Below, piece by piece: positions 1 to 9,448 of a stretch of DNA of 47,538 nucleotides. The notes beneath the pieces are model-generated. The model saw only the letters and a program-made list of their open reading frames with translations. It ran no database searches and had not been told where the DNA came from. The stretch covers positions 1 through 47,538 of the forward strand of contig URND01000009.1 of assembly GCA_900549105.1 (NCBI GenBank), given 5' to 3'. Every line of letters starts with the position of its first letter. Within the stretch, counting starts at the first letter, position 1. The DNA comes from an uncultured Eubacteriales bacterium (GTDB lineage Bacteria > Bacillota > Clostridia > Lachnospirales > Lachnospiraceae). The position numbers and the translations under genes are program-made.

Positions 1-15
1 TCATAAAAGAAAGTG

Positions 16-507
16 TTAAATTGTTTTAATAAAGTTATTGCCGTTCACGCCAAACACCCATGAAATACGAAGGATAAAATACTTCTGAACCAACTCCTGC
101 ACGGCCAGTTCGCCTTCATATTTTGTCTGTCCGTAGACATTTAACGGCTGCTTTTCATCGTCTTCCTTCCAGAAATTTTCTCCCTGGCCATCGAAAATGT
201 AATCCGTTGAAAAATACATCATCGGAATATCCATAGCCTTACATACTTCCGCAATATTCCGGGTTCCGTCCACATTAATTTTGCGGCATAATTCCTGATT
301 ATCTTCCGCCGCATCCACTGCCGTATAAGCCGCGCAGTGAATCACCGCATCCGGCCTATAATCTTCTATAACCTGTTTTACCTGTCCGGCATCCGTGATA
401 TCCATATTATCCACATCTGTGCCAAACATCTCAAGTCCACGGCTTTCGCCCTCGCGAACCACATCATAACCAAGCTGTCCTTTGACGCCTGTCACTAATA
501 TTTTCAT
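16..507 (-). pseudogene. rmlD: dTDP-4-dehydrorhamnose reductase, 3' part broken or frameshifted at window edge
   Basis: This is the last enzyme of dTDP-L-rhamnose synthesis, an NAD(P)H-dependent reductase of the SDR fold acting in the cytosol. The visible 163 residues carry the N-terminal dinucleotide motif GxxGQLG (residues 7-13), a T-D-Y triad (101-103) and the catalytic Y125-x3-K129. The family is normally about 280-300 residues, so over 100 residues are missing. The frame ends at a TAA (16-18) straight after FIKTI. If one T were added to the short T run just before it, the frame would read on as I-L-T-L-S-F-M to the window edge, which resembles the usual family sequence there. A one-base frameshift (real or sequencing error) is therefore likelier than a natural end. 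The start overlaps the rmlB stop by four bases (ATGA), so the two are probably translationally coupled. Gene identity is sure; functional state is not. Confidence 0.75.
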
Positions 508-1526
508 AATCTGTCTCCATACATTTTTTCAAAATATTTGGTGTACTCACCGCTGATAATATTCTGCCACCATTCTTTGTTATTCAGATACCATTCAATT
601 GTCTGAGCAATTCCCGTATCAAAATTGTATTTTGGCTTCCATCCAAGTTCTGTTTCCAGCTTTGTTGGATCGATTGCATACCGCATATCGTGTCCCGGAC
701 GGTCTTTCACATATTTAATTAAGCTCTCCGGTTTATCAAGGGCTTTCAGGATGGTTTTCACGACTTCAAGATTCGTGCGCTCGTTATGCCCGCCCACATT
801 ATAAACCTCTCCAATGCGTCCGTTTCTTAAAATCAAATCAATCGCCGCACAATGGTCTTCCACATGCAGCCAGTCACGAACATTTTCACCTGTCCCGTAT
901 ACCGGAAGTTCCTCATCCGCCAATGCTCTGGATATCATTAACGGGATTAATTTTTCCGGAAAATGATATGGCCCATAGTTATTGGAACAGCGGCTCACAG
1001 TGACAGGCAGGCCAAAAGTACGATGATAAGCCAAAACAAATAAATCCGCACTCGCCTTTGAACTGCTGTAAGGGCTGGATGTATGCAGCGGTGTTGTTTC
1101 CGTAAAGAATAAATCCGGGCGGTCTAACGGCAGATCACCATACACTTCATCCGTAGACACCTGATGGTAACGTTTTACACCGAATTCTTTGGACGCATCC
1201 AAGAGTGTTGTCGTCCCCAGAACATTTGTAATGACAAAAATCTCCGGATTCTCAATACTTCGGTCCACATGGGATTCCGCCGCAAAATTGACAACCGCAT
1301 CAAATTTCTCTTTTTCAAATAAATCAAAAACAAACTTCCGGTCTGCAATATCCCCTTTGACAAACTTATAATTCGGTTTGTTTTCCACCGGTTTTAAAGT
1401 TTCAAGATTACCCGCGTAGGTTAATAAATCCAAATTGACAATCATATCCTCCGGGTATTTATTCACCATATAATGGACAAAATTTCCTCCGATAAATCCG
1501 GCGCCGCCGGTAACTAATATTTTCAT
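504..1526 (-). CDS. rmlB: dTDP-glucose 4,6-dehydratase
   Basis: RmlB converts dTDP-glucose to dTDP-4-keto-6-deoxyglucose, the second step of dTDP-L-rhamnose synthesis. The 340-residue length is normal. The NAD-binding GGAGFIGG motif is at residues 7-14, the catalytic S-T-D-E segment at 124-127 and the Y-x3-K pair at Y153/K157. The ATG at 1524-1526 is preceded by a GGAG about 11 bases upstream. The gene lies between rmlC (3 bases upstream) and rmlD (4-base overlap), as expected for one polycistronic rhamnose unit. With rmlA, rmlC and rmlD it supplies the donor for the glycosyltransferases upstream in the same operon. Confidence 0.97.
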   Translation of the reverse strand: MKILVTGGAGFIGGNFVHYMVNKYPEDMIVNLDLLTYAGNLETLKPVENKPNYKFVKGDIADRKFVFDLFEKEKFDAVVNFAAESHVDRSIENPEIFVITNVLGTTTLLDASKEFGVKRYHQVSTDEVYGDLPLDRPDLFFTETTPLHTSSPYSSSKASADLFVLAYHRTFGLPVTVSRCSNNYGPYHFPEKLIPLMISRALADEELPVYGTGENVRDWLHVEDHCAAIDLILRNGRIGEVYNVGGHNERTNLEVVKTILKALDKPESLIKYVKDRPGHDMRYAIDPTKLETELGWKPKYNFDTGIAQTIEWYLNNKEWWQNIISGEYTKYFEKMYGDRL

Positions 1527-1529
1527 CGT

Positions 1530-2105
1530 TTATTTTTCTCCTTCATACACAAAATTCACATCACTGTCAACCAGCAACGGGCCGTTCATATCTTTCTCTG
1601 ATAAAATCGGATCCAGGCCTTTTAATAAGCCGCCCCAATCCACACCAATTTCCGGGTCATCATATCGAATTCCCCGGTCATGTTCTTTTGAATAGAGATT
1701 ATCTACTTTATATTCAAATTCTACATCATCTGTCAATGTCAAAAAGCCGTGAGCAAAACCTCTCGGAATATAAAACTGTCGTTTGTTCTCCGCACTGAGT
1801 TCCGCACTCACCCATTGTTTGTAAGTCGGCGAGCCTTTTCTCAAATCAACAGCCACATCAATAACCGTTCCCCGTGTACAGCGTACCAGTTTTGCCTGGG
1901 ACATTGGGTCATTCTGGAAATGAAGTCCCCGGAGCGTCCCCTTTTTGGCAGACATTGAATGATTATCCTGGACAAATACATTGTCAATTCCAATTGCTTC
2001 ATATTTGGCTGTACTATAAGTTTCCATAAACCAGCCTCTGTTATCCCCAAAACAATCCGGCTCTATAATCTTTACTCCCGGAATCTTAGTTTCTATGGCC
2101 TTCAT
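1530..2105 (-). CDS. rmlC: dTDP-4-dehydrorhamnose 3,5-epimerase
   Basis: RmlC epimerises C3 and C5 of dTDP-4-keto-6-deoxyglucose, the third step to dTDP-L-rhamnose. It is a cupin-fold enzyme; the catalytic His sits in RGLHFQ (His62) and the conserved PRGFAHGF strand follows. At 191 residues it has the family length. The ATG at 2105 has a GGAG about 8 bases upstream, lying inside the end of rmlA, so the two frames overlap by 20 bases. Translational coupling with rmlA is likely. Identity is secure from sequence and context. Confidence 0.97.
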   Translation of the reverse strand: MKAIETKIPGVKIIEPDCFGDNRGWFMETYSTAKYEAIGIDNVFVQDNHSMSAKKGTLRGLHFQNDPMSQAKLVRCTRGTVIDVAVDLRKGSPTYKQWVSAELSAENKRQFYIPRGFAHGFLTLTDDVEFEYKVDNLYSKEHDRGIRYDDPEIGVDWGGLLKGLDPILSEKDMNGPLLVDSDVNFVYEGEK

Positions 2106-2997
2106 AATTCAACTCCTCTTTTTCCAAAAACTTTCCATCTAATACATCTCTCAGATAAGCGCCATACTGGTTTTTCTTATAAATCTCATAAATCTCCTCA
2201 AGCTGCTCTTTTGAAATCCAACCCTTTAAATAAGCAATTTCTTCCAGACAGGCGATTTTTCGGTGCTGATGGGTTTCAACAGTTTTCACAAAATTTGTCG
2301 CATCCACCAACGATTCATGAGTACCCGTGTCAAGCCACGTAAAGCCCTGCCCAAGAAGAGTTACTTCCAGTTCTCCATTTTCCAGATAAATACGATTCAA
2401 ATCCGTAATTTCCAGCTCATTTCTCGCAGATGGTTTTAATCTTTTAGCATATTCAACCACCCTGTTATCATAAAAATAAAGGCCCGTCACACAGTAATTT
2501 GACTTTGGATGCTCTGGTTTTTCCTCAATAGAGATGGCTTTCCCCTCCGCATCGAATTCCACAATTCCAAACCGCTCCGGGTCATCCACATAATATCCGA
2601 ATACGGTCGCCCCACTCGTTTTTGCTGCGGCCGCCTTTAATCGTTTTTCCAGTCCATGTCCATGGAAGATATTATCGCCAAGAATCATCGCAACCGAATC
2701 ATTGCCGATAAACTCTTCTCCGATAATAAACGCCTGAGCAAGCCCATCCGGACTTGGCTGTACTGCATAAGAAATCTCTATGCCCAACTCATGGCCATTA
2801 CCTAAAAGAGATTCAAATCTCGGCGTGTCATCCGGCGTGGATATAATCAAAATTTCCCGAATACCGGCCCGCATTAATACGGCCAGCGGATAATAAATCA
2901 TCGGCTTATCATAAATCGGTAATAACTGTTTTGATGTCACTTTTGTTAACGGATATAAGCGTGTGCCGCTGCCCCCGGCCAATATGATTCCCTTCAT
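2086..2997 (-). CDS. rmlA: glucose-1-phosphate thymidylyltransferase
   Basis: RmlA joins glucose-1-phosphate and dTTP to give dTDP-glucose, the committed step to dTDP-rhamnose. The protein opens with MKGIILAGGSGTRLYPLT, the classic nucleotidyltransferase signature, and keeps the downstream EKP and GLYFYD segments. The start at 2997 is preferred over an in-frame upstream one at 3030 because a perfect GGAGGT lies 8 bases before it and the family begins at this Met. It gives 303 residues, slightly longer than the usual 290 or so. It is the first of four adjacent rhamnose genes (A-C-B-D) and lies 40 bases after a large glycosyltransferase gene in the same orientation. Confidence 0.97.
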   Translation of the reverse strand: MKGIILAGGSGTRLYPLTKVTSKQLLPIYDKPMIYYPLAVLMRAGIREILIISTPDDTPRFESLLGNGHELGIEISYAVQPSPDGLAQAFIIGEEFIGNDSVAMILGDNIFHGHGLEKRLKAAAAKTSGATVFGYYVDDPERFGIVEFDAEGKAISIEEKPEHPKSNYCVTGLYFYDNRVVEYAKRLKPSARNELEITDLNRIYLENGELEVTLLGQGFTWLDTGTHESLVDATNFVKTVETHQHRKIACLEEIAYLKGWISKEQLEEIYEIYKKNQYGAYLRDVLDGKFLEKEELNYEGHRN

Positions 2998-3037
2998 AAC
3001 TATGTACCTCCAAAATATATTCTTTAGCAATAATACC

Positions 3038-4642
3038 TTAATATTTTAATGAAAAATCCCATCGATAAAGCGATAAATTCCGATTATAAGCCGAATCTCC
3101 TGTAGAAATAATATCTTTCCATTTAATCCGGAACATATCAACTTCCTGATTAAAACGTTTTATTTTTTTATAACTATTCTCTATACCTCTTGTTTTAGAC
3201 TCATAATGATAAGCTTCCGCAAATGGCGTATAAACAATCCGATATCCCTGGCTCAATACCTCAAGACAAAAATCCACATCATTAAAGGCCACTTGGAGTT
3301 TGCCGTTAAAGCCTCGTACTTTATAAAAGGCTTCGCGCTTTACCATCATACAGGCCGCAGTCACAGCACTGTAATTTTGACAACACTTTAAGCGATTCAT
3401 ATAGCCGTCTTCTGAGCCCTGCGCCCCAAGAAATGCGTGTCCGGCAATGCCTCCATATCCAACGATAACTCCCGCATGCTGAATCGAATCATCCGGATAA
3501 AATAGTTTTGCGCCGACAACCCCTACATCTTTTCGCATGCATACGCCTAACATCTCGCGGATAGCCTCTGTACCTGTAAATTCAATATCATTATTCAAAA
3601 ATAATAGATAATCGCCTTTTGCCTCTCTTACTCCATAATTATTAATCAGTGAATAATTAAATGCCTTCGTCCAACAAAGGACTCTGACGTTCGTATATTT
3701 CTGCGTTAACCTTTCATAATATTTAAAAGTATCCGCTTTTTCACTATTATTTTCAACAACAATAATTTCATATTTTTTATAAGATTGTCGAAAAACAGAC
3801 TCCAGACATTTATTCAAATCATCTGCATGGTCTTTATTTGGAATAATGATGCTGACCAAAGGTTCTTTATCCATTTCATATTGAATATGCCATGTATCCT
3901 TTACCACCCCTTCAGATATAGTTACATTATACCCCATTCTGGCTAAATGCTCACCTATTATTTTCTTTATTATTGTTTTTTCTTCAGTTCTTTTTATAAA
4001 ACTATGATAGAGCGGCATGGCAATATGCACAATATCTTCTCCCCCAAGTTCTATCATCCGAAGGATGATATCATAAATCAGAGGGACTTTTTCCTGCTTT
4101 AATGCCAAAATTCTTTCCAAAACATCCCTGCGAACGGCAATCACATTGCCAATATAATTGTAACTCAATAATAAATCGTAATTAAAATCCGGCTTAAATA
4201 CAGGTTCTTCATAATTAATATCGTGGTCACAATACAACATATCCGGCTTCCCATAGTTCTCAATCGCCTGATAAAACTGCCACAAAGCATCTTCCTCCAA
4301 TTTAATATCTTCGGAGACAAGAAGAATATACTCTCCCCGGCAATACTTTATATCTGTATGCATGCCCCGTGGCCGCCAAATTTGCCTTTTTAAACCCATA
4401 CGCAATTTTTCTGCATTCACAAAATTCCCAAGAACCAGTACATCTATTATCGGTTCAACAGCCTGCATTTGCCTCCGATTCCGGGATTTCCTCCGTTCAT
4501 TAACGCCATGTTTCTCCAGCCATGGGCCGTATTGAACAATTTTGGGCTGAAATTTTCTCCGCAGCCTGCGGCATAGTCCTCGCAAGCCTACGCGCTTTGT
4601 ATAAAAAAATGCTTTCCAAAACGATTGAACTATCTTATTCAC
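3038..4642 (-). CDS. GT2 glycosyltransferase with degenerate N-terminal glycosyltransferase domain
   Basis: This is a 534-residue predicted rhamnan-type glycosyltransferase acting at the inner face of the membrane. The C-terminal half (about 262-500) is a complete GT2 domain with VSIIIPNKD, VVENNS and the metal-binding-like LFLNNDIE segment, ending in a FNDVDFCL stretch. The N-terminal half (about 68-240) aligns by eye with the first GT2 domain of the next gene (FKPDFNYDLL...NYIGNV matches FKPDFNLDYL...NYICHI). It lacks the nucleotide-binding first strand and has S-E-D where the DDD motif should be. It is probably a non-catalytic pseudo-domain. The start is GTG at 4642 with AAAGGAAA upstream. 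The linkage formed cannot be read from sequence; rhamnose is inferred from rmlACBD next door. Confidence 0.85.
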   Translation of the reverse strand: MNKIVQSFWKAFFYTKRVGLRGLCRRLRRKFQPKIVQYGPWLEKHGVNERRKSRNRRQMQAVEPIIDVLVLGNFVNAEKLRMGLKRQIWRPRGMHTDIKYCRGEYILLVSEDIKLEEDALWQFYQAIENYGKPDMLYCDHDINYEEPVFKPDFNYDLLLSYNYIGNVIAVRRDVLERILALKQEKVPLIYDIILRMIELGGEDIVHIAMPLYHSFIKRTEEKTIIKKIIGEHLARMGYNVTISEGVVKDTWHIQYEMDKEPLVSIIIPNKDHADDLNKCLESVFRQSYKKYEIIVVENNSEKADTFKYYERLTQKYTNVRVLCWTKAFNYSLINNYGVREAKGDYLLFLNNDIEFTGTEAIREMLGVCMRKDVGVVGAKLFYPDDSIQHAGVIVGYGGIAGHAFLGAQGSEDGYMNRLKCCQNYSAVTAACMMVKREAFYKVRGFNGKLQVAFNDVDFCLEVLSQGYRIVYTPFAEAYHYESKTRGIENSYKKIKRFNQEVDMFRIKWKDIISTGDSAYNRNLSLYRWDFSLKY

Positions 4643-4664
4643 ATCAGATTTCCTTTCACGGCCA

Positions 4665-7160
4665 TCAATTCGATGTCAAACGCACTGTGCAGTAACCACT
4701 GTCAAGAGTCATATTTTCATTATAATATGGGTCTCCCTTCTCAATGAAGGCTCCCCAACGTTCTTTAAAGTTCTGAACTTCTCGCTCAAAACGCTGCACA
4801 TTCCCTGATTTCTGCTCGTATCCTCTGGACACAGATTCATGGTGATATAAAGAAACATATGCGTTGTATACAACCAGTTTACCGAGTTCCCGCACTCTCA
4901 GGCAGTAATCCACATCGTTAAATGCAACTTTGAATTTTTCTTCATCCAACCCGCCTAACTCTTGATAAATACTTTTCTTTGTCATCAGGCAAGCCCCTGT
5001 AACTGCACTCAAGTCCTGGGCTGAGCGCATCTTCTCCTGATATGTCAACTCCGGATAATGATAATCGCCCACAATATGTCCGGCTGTCCGCGATTCTCCC
5101 AAGCCTATAATAACGCCTCCATGCTGAACAGCATTATCATTATACATCAGGCGGGCGCCGACAACCCCCACATCCTCCCTCTGGCAATAACCAAGCATTT
5201 CCTCCAGCCAGGTTGGAGTGATAACTTCCACATCATTATTTAATAATAAGAGATAATCTCCTTTAGCATATGGAGCCGCATAATTATTAATTGCAGCATA
5301 ATTAAACTCATCTTTCCATGTTATAACTCTGAGATTTGAATGCCGTTTTGCTGCCATCTCGTAATACTTAAAAGTCTTTTCTTCCGTACTATTATTTTCA
5401 ACAATAATAATTTCATAATTTTTATAAGATGTTTTTTCATAAATTGATGTCAAACAATTATCCAACATCCGAATCTGGTCTTTATTCGGAATAATAATTG
5501 ATATCAACGGCTGTCCCTCAATTGTAAACTGTGTCCGATAATGGCCATAATTCTCTGTCATAACAACCGCTGCATCAATTCCCAACCGTTTATAATGAGC
5601 TTCAACAGCTTTTCTGCCGGCCTCATAGGCATATAACTTGCTTTCAGGATTTCCTGCTGTCGATGCCGGATGGCTGCGCCAGTGGTACAAAACCTTTGGA
5701 ATATGATGAATAACTTTGGCTTTCTCGCAGCACCTTAAAATGAAATCATAATCCTGTGCGCCATCATATTTCGATCGCAGAGTTCCTACTTCATCTACAA
5801 TGGTTTTCTTTACAACAAAAATGTGGCATATATAATTTGTGCTTCGCAAATAATCCAAATTAAAATCCGGTTTAAAATGCGGCTCAAAATAATGCTTTCC
5901 ATCCATTGTCACTTTATCTTCATCCGTATAAATGACATCAATCTCCGGGTTCTCATTCACCGCCTTTGTCATTTCATAAAGCGTATTTAAAGCAATGGTG
6001 TCATCATGATCGCAAAGCATAATAAAGTCACCGTCTGCCATATCAATCGCTTCATTGGTATTCATAGAGATTCCTCTGTTTTCCGTGAGTTTTCTATAAA
6101 CGATACGAGAATCCTCTTCATACTTTTTCCGAATAAAATCCCCTACATCTTCCTGTGTGCTGCCATCGGCTAAACAGAGTTGAAAATTTCCATAAGTTTG
6201 TCCGACAATAGATTCAATCAACTCCTCAAGATAATTTAACGGTGTGTTATACAGCGGAATAACAATGCTATATTTGGGACAGATCTCGAATTTTTCATTC
6301 CGTTCTCTCTCTAATTCAGCTTCACTCAGCTGCTTTTTCTTCAGCCAGATTTCATAATCCGTGCTGACGCCGCGAATCTTTTTGCCCATTTCATGTTTAA
6401 ATTCTATAAGTCCATGATGCTTAATATATCGCATATTCCACAAAAGCTGCCTTGGACCTATAGCATTCCAGCATCTCCCCGGCAGGGTTGCATCAAAGGC
6501 TACTTTTCTTAAATTAACGCTATATTTCTTTTGCGTAGCTTTATTCTTTACACATATAGAAAACCGTTGGCCATCAATATCATCAACATTCAAAATAATT
6601 TCCACACCGAGCATCTTATCTTCTTTTATTTTCAGTGCAGCTAAAACATCCGGCCGTGATGTCCGTTCCATTGTATAATTAACAGGTTTTCCTTTCCCGT
6701 CACATACATTGAAAACCTCCTTCCCCAATTTCGAATACATCCAACCGGTAACAATAACCTTTTTTCCCTGAAGGGTCACTTTATCTATACACAAATCTAA
6801 TGTACCAGCCTTATAATCCTTATAAATCTCTGAAAATTTTCGAGAGTAAATACACTTTTTCTCTGTCTCTGTTACAGCATATAATTTTAACTCCCGATAC
6901 ACTTTAAACAATGACCGGATATCATCAATTTGCATGCAAAATCCAGGTGTCTTCTGCCCTTTGGCGGCTTTAACCGCTTTCGTGACATCCCGGCGTTTTT
7001 CCCAAGTTACAAAAAACGGCACATGTTTACCATTATCTGCCATAACCTGAAAATCAACCTTTTCTCCCTGCTTTTCTATAATCCATCCTGAAAGTTCAAG
7101 CTGTGGTTTCCGTTTTAAATCACAGGATACACTTTCAATATGCCATTTCATATTACTCAT
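4665..7160 (-). CDS. Two-domain GT2 glycosyltransferase with tandem N-terminal beta domains
   Basis: An 831-residue protein with four parts. Two related N-terminal modules (about 8-110 and 120-215) share the pattern L-x-GW-(I/M)-x4-G-(E/K)-x-V and an R-x-DV motif, and look like a tandem duplicated beta domain. A first GT2 domain (about 297-500) has YSIVIPLYNTP, a CDHDD metal site and YTDEDKV. A second GT2 domain (about 555-800) has ISIIIPNKD, VENNS and LLLNNDVE. Proteins with two GT2 domains in tandem commonly build rhamnose polymers; here both catalytic domains look intact, so it may add two alternating linkages. The ATG at 7160 overlaps the end of the kinase-like gene by 8 bases and has GAAGGG about 8 bases upstream. 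The exact acceptor and linkage are unknown. Confidence 0.88.
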   Translation of the reverse strand: MSNMKWHIESVSCDLKRKPQLELSGWIIEKQGEKVDFQVMADNGKHVPFFVTWEKRRDVTKAVKAAKGQKTPGFCMQIDDIRSLFKVYRELKLYAVTETEKKCIYSRKFSEIYKDYKAGTLDLCIDKVTLQGKKVIVTGWMYSKLGKEVFNVCDGKGKPVNYTMERTSRPDVLAALKIKEDKMLGVEIILNVDDIDGQRFSICVKNKATQKKYSVNLRKVAFDATLPGRCWNAIGPRQLLWNMRYIKHHGLIEFKHEMGKKIRGVSTDYEIWLKKKQLSEAELERERNEKFEICPKYSIVIPLYNTPLNYLEELIESIVGQTYGNFQLCLADGSTQEDVGDFIRKKYEEDSRIVYRKLTENRGISMNTNEAIDMADGDFIMLCDHDDTIALNTLYEMTKAVNENPEIDVIYTDEDKVTMDGKHYFEPHFKPDFNLDYLRSTNYICHIFVVKKTIVDEVGTLRSKYDGAQDYDFILRCCEKAKVIHHIPKVLYHWRSHPASTAGNPESKLYAYEAGRKAVEAHYKRLGIDAAVVMTENYGHYRTQFTIEGQPLISIIIPNKDQIRMLDNCLTSIYEKTSYKNYEIIIVENNSTEEKTFKYYEMAAKRHSNLRVITWKDEFNYAAINNYAAPYAKGDYLLLLNNDVEVITPTWLEEMLGYCQREDVGVVGARLMYNDNAVQHGGVIIGLGESRTAGHIVGDYHYPELTYQEKMRSAQDLSAVTGACLMTKKSIYQELGGLDEEKFKVAFNDVDYCLRVRELGKLVVYNAYVSLYHHESVSRGYEQKSGNVQRFEREVQNFKERWGAFIEKGDPYYNENMTLDSGYCTVRLTSN

Positions 7161-8469
7161 TTATTTTGCCCTTCTTTGTCAATATTCGACTGCACTTTTC
7201 ATGCATTTTCCATGTTTTCGTATTTTCTATTGCATGCAGCTGCCTTTTCGTTTCTTCCAGCTGTTTTCTCAACACATCTATCTTCTTATCTCTGAATTTC
7301 AATTGCTTTCCTAAAAACTCAGCAACGCCCTGAAATACATCCATTATCTGAAACTGTAACTCTAACTCACCTGAAGATTCCAGACAAACAACCATTTGAG
7401 GATCCGGCACATCAAAGAAAAACTTTTGCTTAGCCCGCAATGTCCAGTTGCCATCAAACCTATCCGCATCAATTATCTTGCCATTGAAGCGTAAACTCTC
7501 TACCTTTAAAACGCAAGGATGCTCCCCCGGATCAATTCTTACATTTTTTAATTCCCGGGTTACCGGAATTTGAACCTTGATCGTGCCATCCTGAGAAAAT
7601 CTGTAATACGCAGATTCTTCTTCGGAAAATATAGTGTCCTTCGAAAAAAACACATGCAACAATCTGTCCGGTTTTAAAAAACAATCTTCCTGGATACCCT
7701 TTTGCTTATCAACGACCGCCTCAATTCCCGGCGTTATCATTGTGTAAAGCTGATTATATTTCGCTCTTCCATTCAAAATGTATTCCTGAAAATGATTTTC
7801 CATTTTCAGATAGACCTCCGCCTCTTCGCTCGAAATTCCTGCCTTTTCATATAAATTCCACCCCGATAAAGCTTTGCGTTTGCTATTCGAATAAATGTAA
7901 TAATATAAAATTCTAAAGGCTACATAATGTGCCGGGATTGGGAAATCAAAAACCCATTCATAATCAATCAGTTTTTTCTCTCTTCCCTCTATCAGCACAT
8001 TAGGCAATATCATGTCAATGTTCGTATATCGCCCGCATTGTAATTTCTCAGGCAATTCCATATCCCCAAAAACCGTCTTAAATGATTCACTTATATCAAA
8101 TTCACAATCACAGGAATTTTTATAAATTGTTTCAATATACTCTAAAAGAATTACCTCTGCTTTTTCACTTTCGCCTTCATCCAACAGTCCATCCAAAATT
8201 TCATCCAGCGGTGTCCCATTTAAATACTCGAATTTTAACCGGCCATCCGTTTCCCAGCTGCACTCTGCAAGTCCCATTTCTGAACACGCAGAATTTTTTT
8301 TTGATTCCACATAATAATTATACATATGATTCAAATGCTGTTTGCCTTCCGGAAACATGGCCGTCTTATAAACCGCTTTATTTCCTTTATCATCACAACA
8401 AATATCTGTCCGTATTGCAAATTCTCTTCTTCGATCATTTGAATACTTTGAATAAATGATTTTTTCCAT
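7153..8469 (-). CDS. Kinase-like protein with beta domain and C-terminal coiled coil (WbdD-like second half)
   Basis: The 438 residues resemble the kinase and coiled-coil part of WbdD, which phosphorylates the end of a polysaccharide and stops its growth. Kinase-fold landmarks can be placed: beta-3 Lys35 (VYK), hinge FEYLNGTPL (80-88), catalytic-loop D152-x4-N157 (NIDMILPN) and metal-binding D169-Y-E. All key residues are present, so it may be active. A beta-rich region follows (about 275-385, with VRIDPGEHP). The C-terminus (about 390-425) is charged and heptad-like, with an N-T-K-T-W-K end. Its own GAGGAGG lies upstream of the ATG, 44 bases after the methyltransferase. Alternative: a non-catalytic scaffold. 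The WbdD parallel rests on motif and context, not on a search. Confidence 0.7.
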   Translation of the reverse strand: MEKIIYSKYSNDRRREFAIRTDICCDDKGNKAVYKTAMFPEGKQHLNHMYNYYVESKKNSACSEMGLAECSWETDGRLKFEYLNGTPLDEILDGLLDEGESEKAEVILLEYIETIYKNSCDCEFDISESFKTVFGDMELPEKLQCGRYTNIDMILPNVLIEGREKKLIDYEWVFDFPIPAHYVAFRILYYYIYSNSKRKALSGWNLYEKAGISSEEAEVYLKMENHFQEYILNGRAKYNQLYTMITPGIEAVVDKQKGIQEDCFLKPDRLLHVFFSKDTIFSEEESAYYRFSQDGTIKVQIPVTRELKNVRIDPGEHPCVLKVESLRFNGKIIDADRFDGNWTLRAKQKFFFDVPDPQMVVCLESSGELELQFQIMDVFQGVAEFLGKQLKFRDKKIDVLRKQLEETKRQLHAIENTKTWKMHEKCSRILTKKGKINE

Positions 8470-8513
8470 GAGGGCCTCCTCTTTAGAGAAATATAATTAT
8501 TATCAACTATTTT

Positions 8514-9434
8514 CTACCTTTTCTCCAATACTACCAAAAATGAATTTGAAAATTCCGCAAACATATCGCTCTCCAACAAAGTGTCAAATACCTTTGTTTC
8601 ATCGAACAGGCACATCCTCTTCCTATCCATATTGCAAATATTATTCGTCAATTCTCCTTTTCGCGGAAGATACTCATCTGAATAAATCTGCATAGGAAAT
8701 TTATAATCCGGGTATGGATAATAAAAGATTCTCTTAAATTCTCCTGCAGAATCAATGACATTCTCCAATTCTTTTTTTGAAAAGGTTTTTGCTCCATCTG
8801 TCTGGGTATAACCTTCAAGACCTTCAAAATAAAAACCATTATGGTCTTCAGCACATCCGGCCCAATATTTTAACCCTAAACGATTTTCGATTGCGATAAT
8901 AATTTTCCCATTCGCAGTCAAATGCCGCTCCATTCTCTTCAACATTTCTGCAAATGGATTTTTATCCTTAATATATAACGCAGCATATTCCAACACTCCA
9001 ATTAGCGTAATATAATCATATTTATCTTGAAGCGTCGGCTCTATATCCTGAAAATTCCCCAACAAAATCTCGATATTATCAAAATTCTGATTCCGATAAG
9101 CATTAATCAGACTGCGTTTTTTTGATAACTCAATACAGGTAACTTTCGATGCTTTTTCGGCAAGACCGCCCGTAATCGCTCCACAGCCCGAACCGACTTC
9201 CAAAACACAATCACTTTTATGGATTGGGAACCATGATATAATATTTTTTCGAATATCCGAAAAATGATATAAAATCGGCCAACTTTTCCTCTCTTTAATA
9301 ACCTGATTCAATTCATTTTCTGAGTATCGTTTCGCAATTTCCAGAAGTTCATCCTCAACATCTCCATCACTGTATAAATCAGTACCGCCATAAAAATCTT
9401 CTTTAATAATCACACCGCCAATTTTCTCATCCAT
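8514..9434 (-). CDS. SAM-dependent methyltransferase, WbdD-like first half
   Basis: This is a 306-residue class I methyltransferase. SAM motif I reads LEVGSGCGAI (residues 78-87), followed by the acidic CIELS strand end and IGVLEY. The C-terminal SNSFLVVLE resembles the closing strand of methyltransferases found in polysaccharide clusters. It sits between the Wzt-type ATPase and a kinase-like protein, the two activities that WbdD combines in one chain. A role in methylating the non-reducing end of the glycan as an export or length signal is inferred. The ATG at 9434 has AGGAAGG about 8 bases upstream and lies 14 bases from the ATPase gene. Confidence 0.85.
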   Translation of the reverse strand: MDEKIGGVIIKEDFYGGTDLYSDGDVEDELLEIAKRYSENELNQVIKERKSWPILYHFSDIRKNIISWFPIHKSDCVLEVGSGCGAITGGLAEKASKVTCIELSKKRSLINAYRNQNFDNIEILLGNFQDIEPTLQDKYDYITLIGVLEYAALYIKDKNPFAEMLKRMERHLTANGKIIIAIENRLGLKYWAGCAEDHNGFYFEGLEGYTQTDGAKTFSKKELENVIDSAGEFKRIFYYPYPDYKFPMQIYSDEYLPRKGELTNNICNMDRKRMCLFDETKVFDTLLESDMFAEFSNSFLVVLEKR

Positions 9435-9448
9435 ACATATACCTTCCT

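Noticed and set aside
8470..8513. Methyltransferase and kinase-like genes as one frameshifted fused gene
   Set aside because: A 44-base gap with stop codons lies between them, and the second gene has its own strong GAGGAGG site before an ATG. Two genes is the simpler reading, though a fused ancestor is possible.
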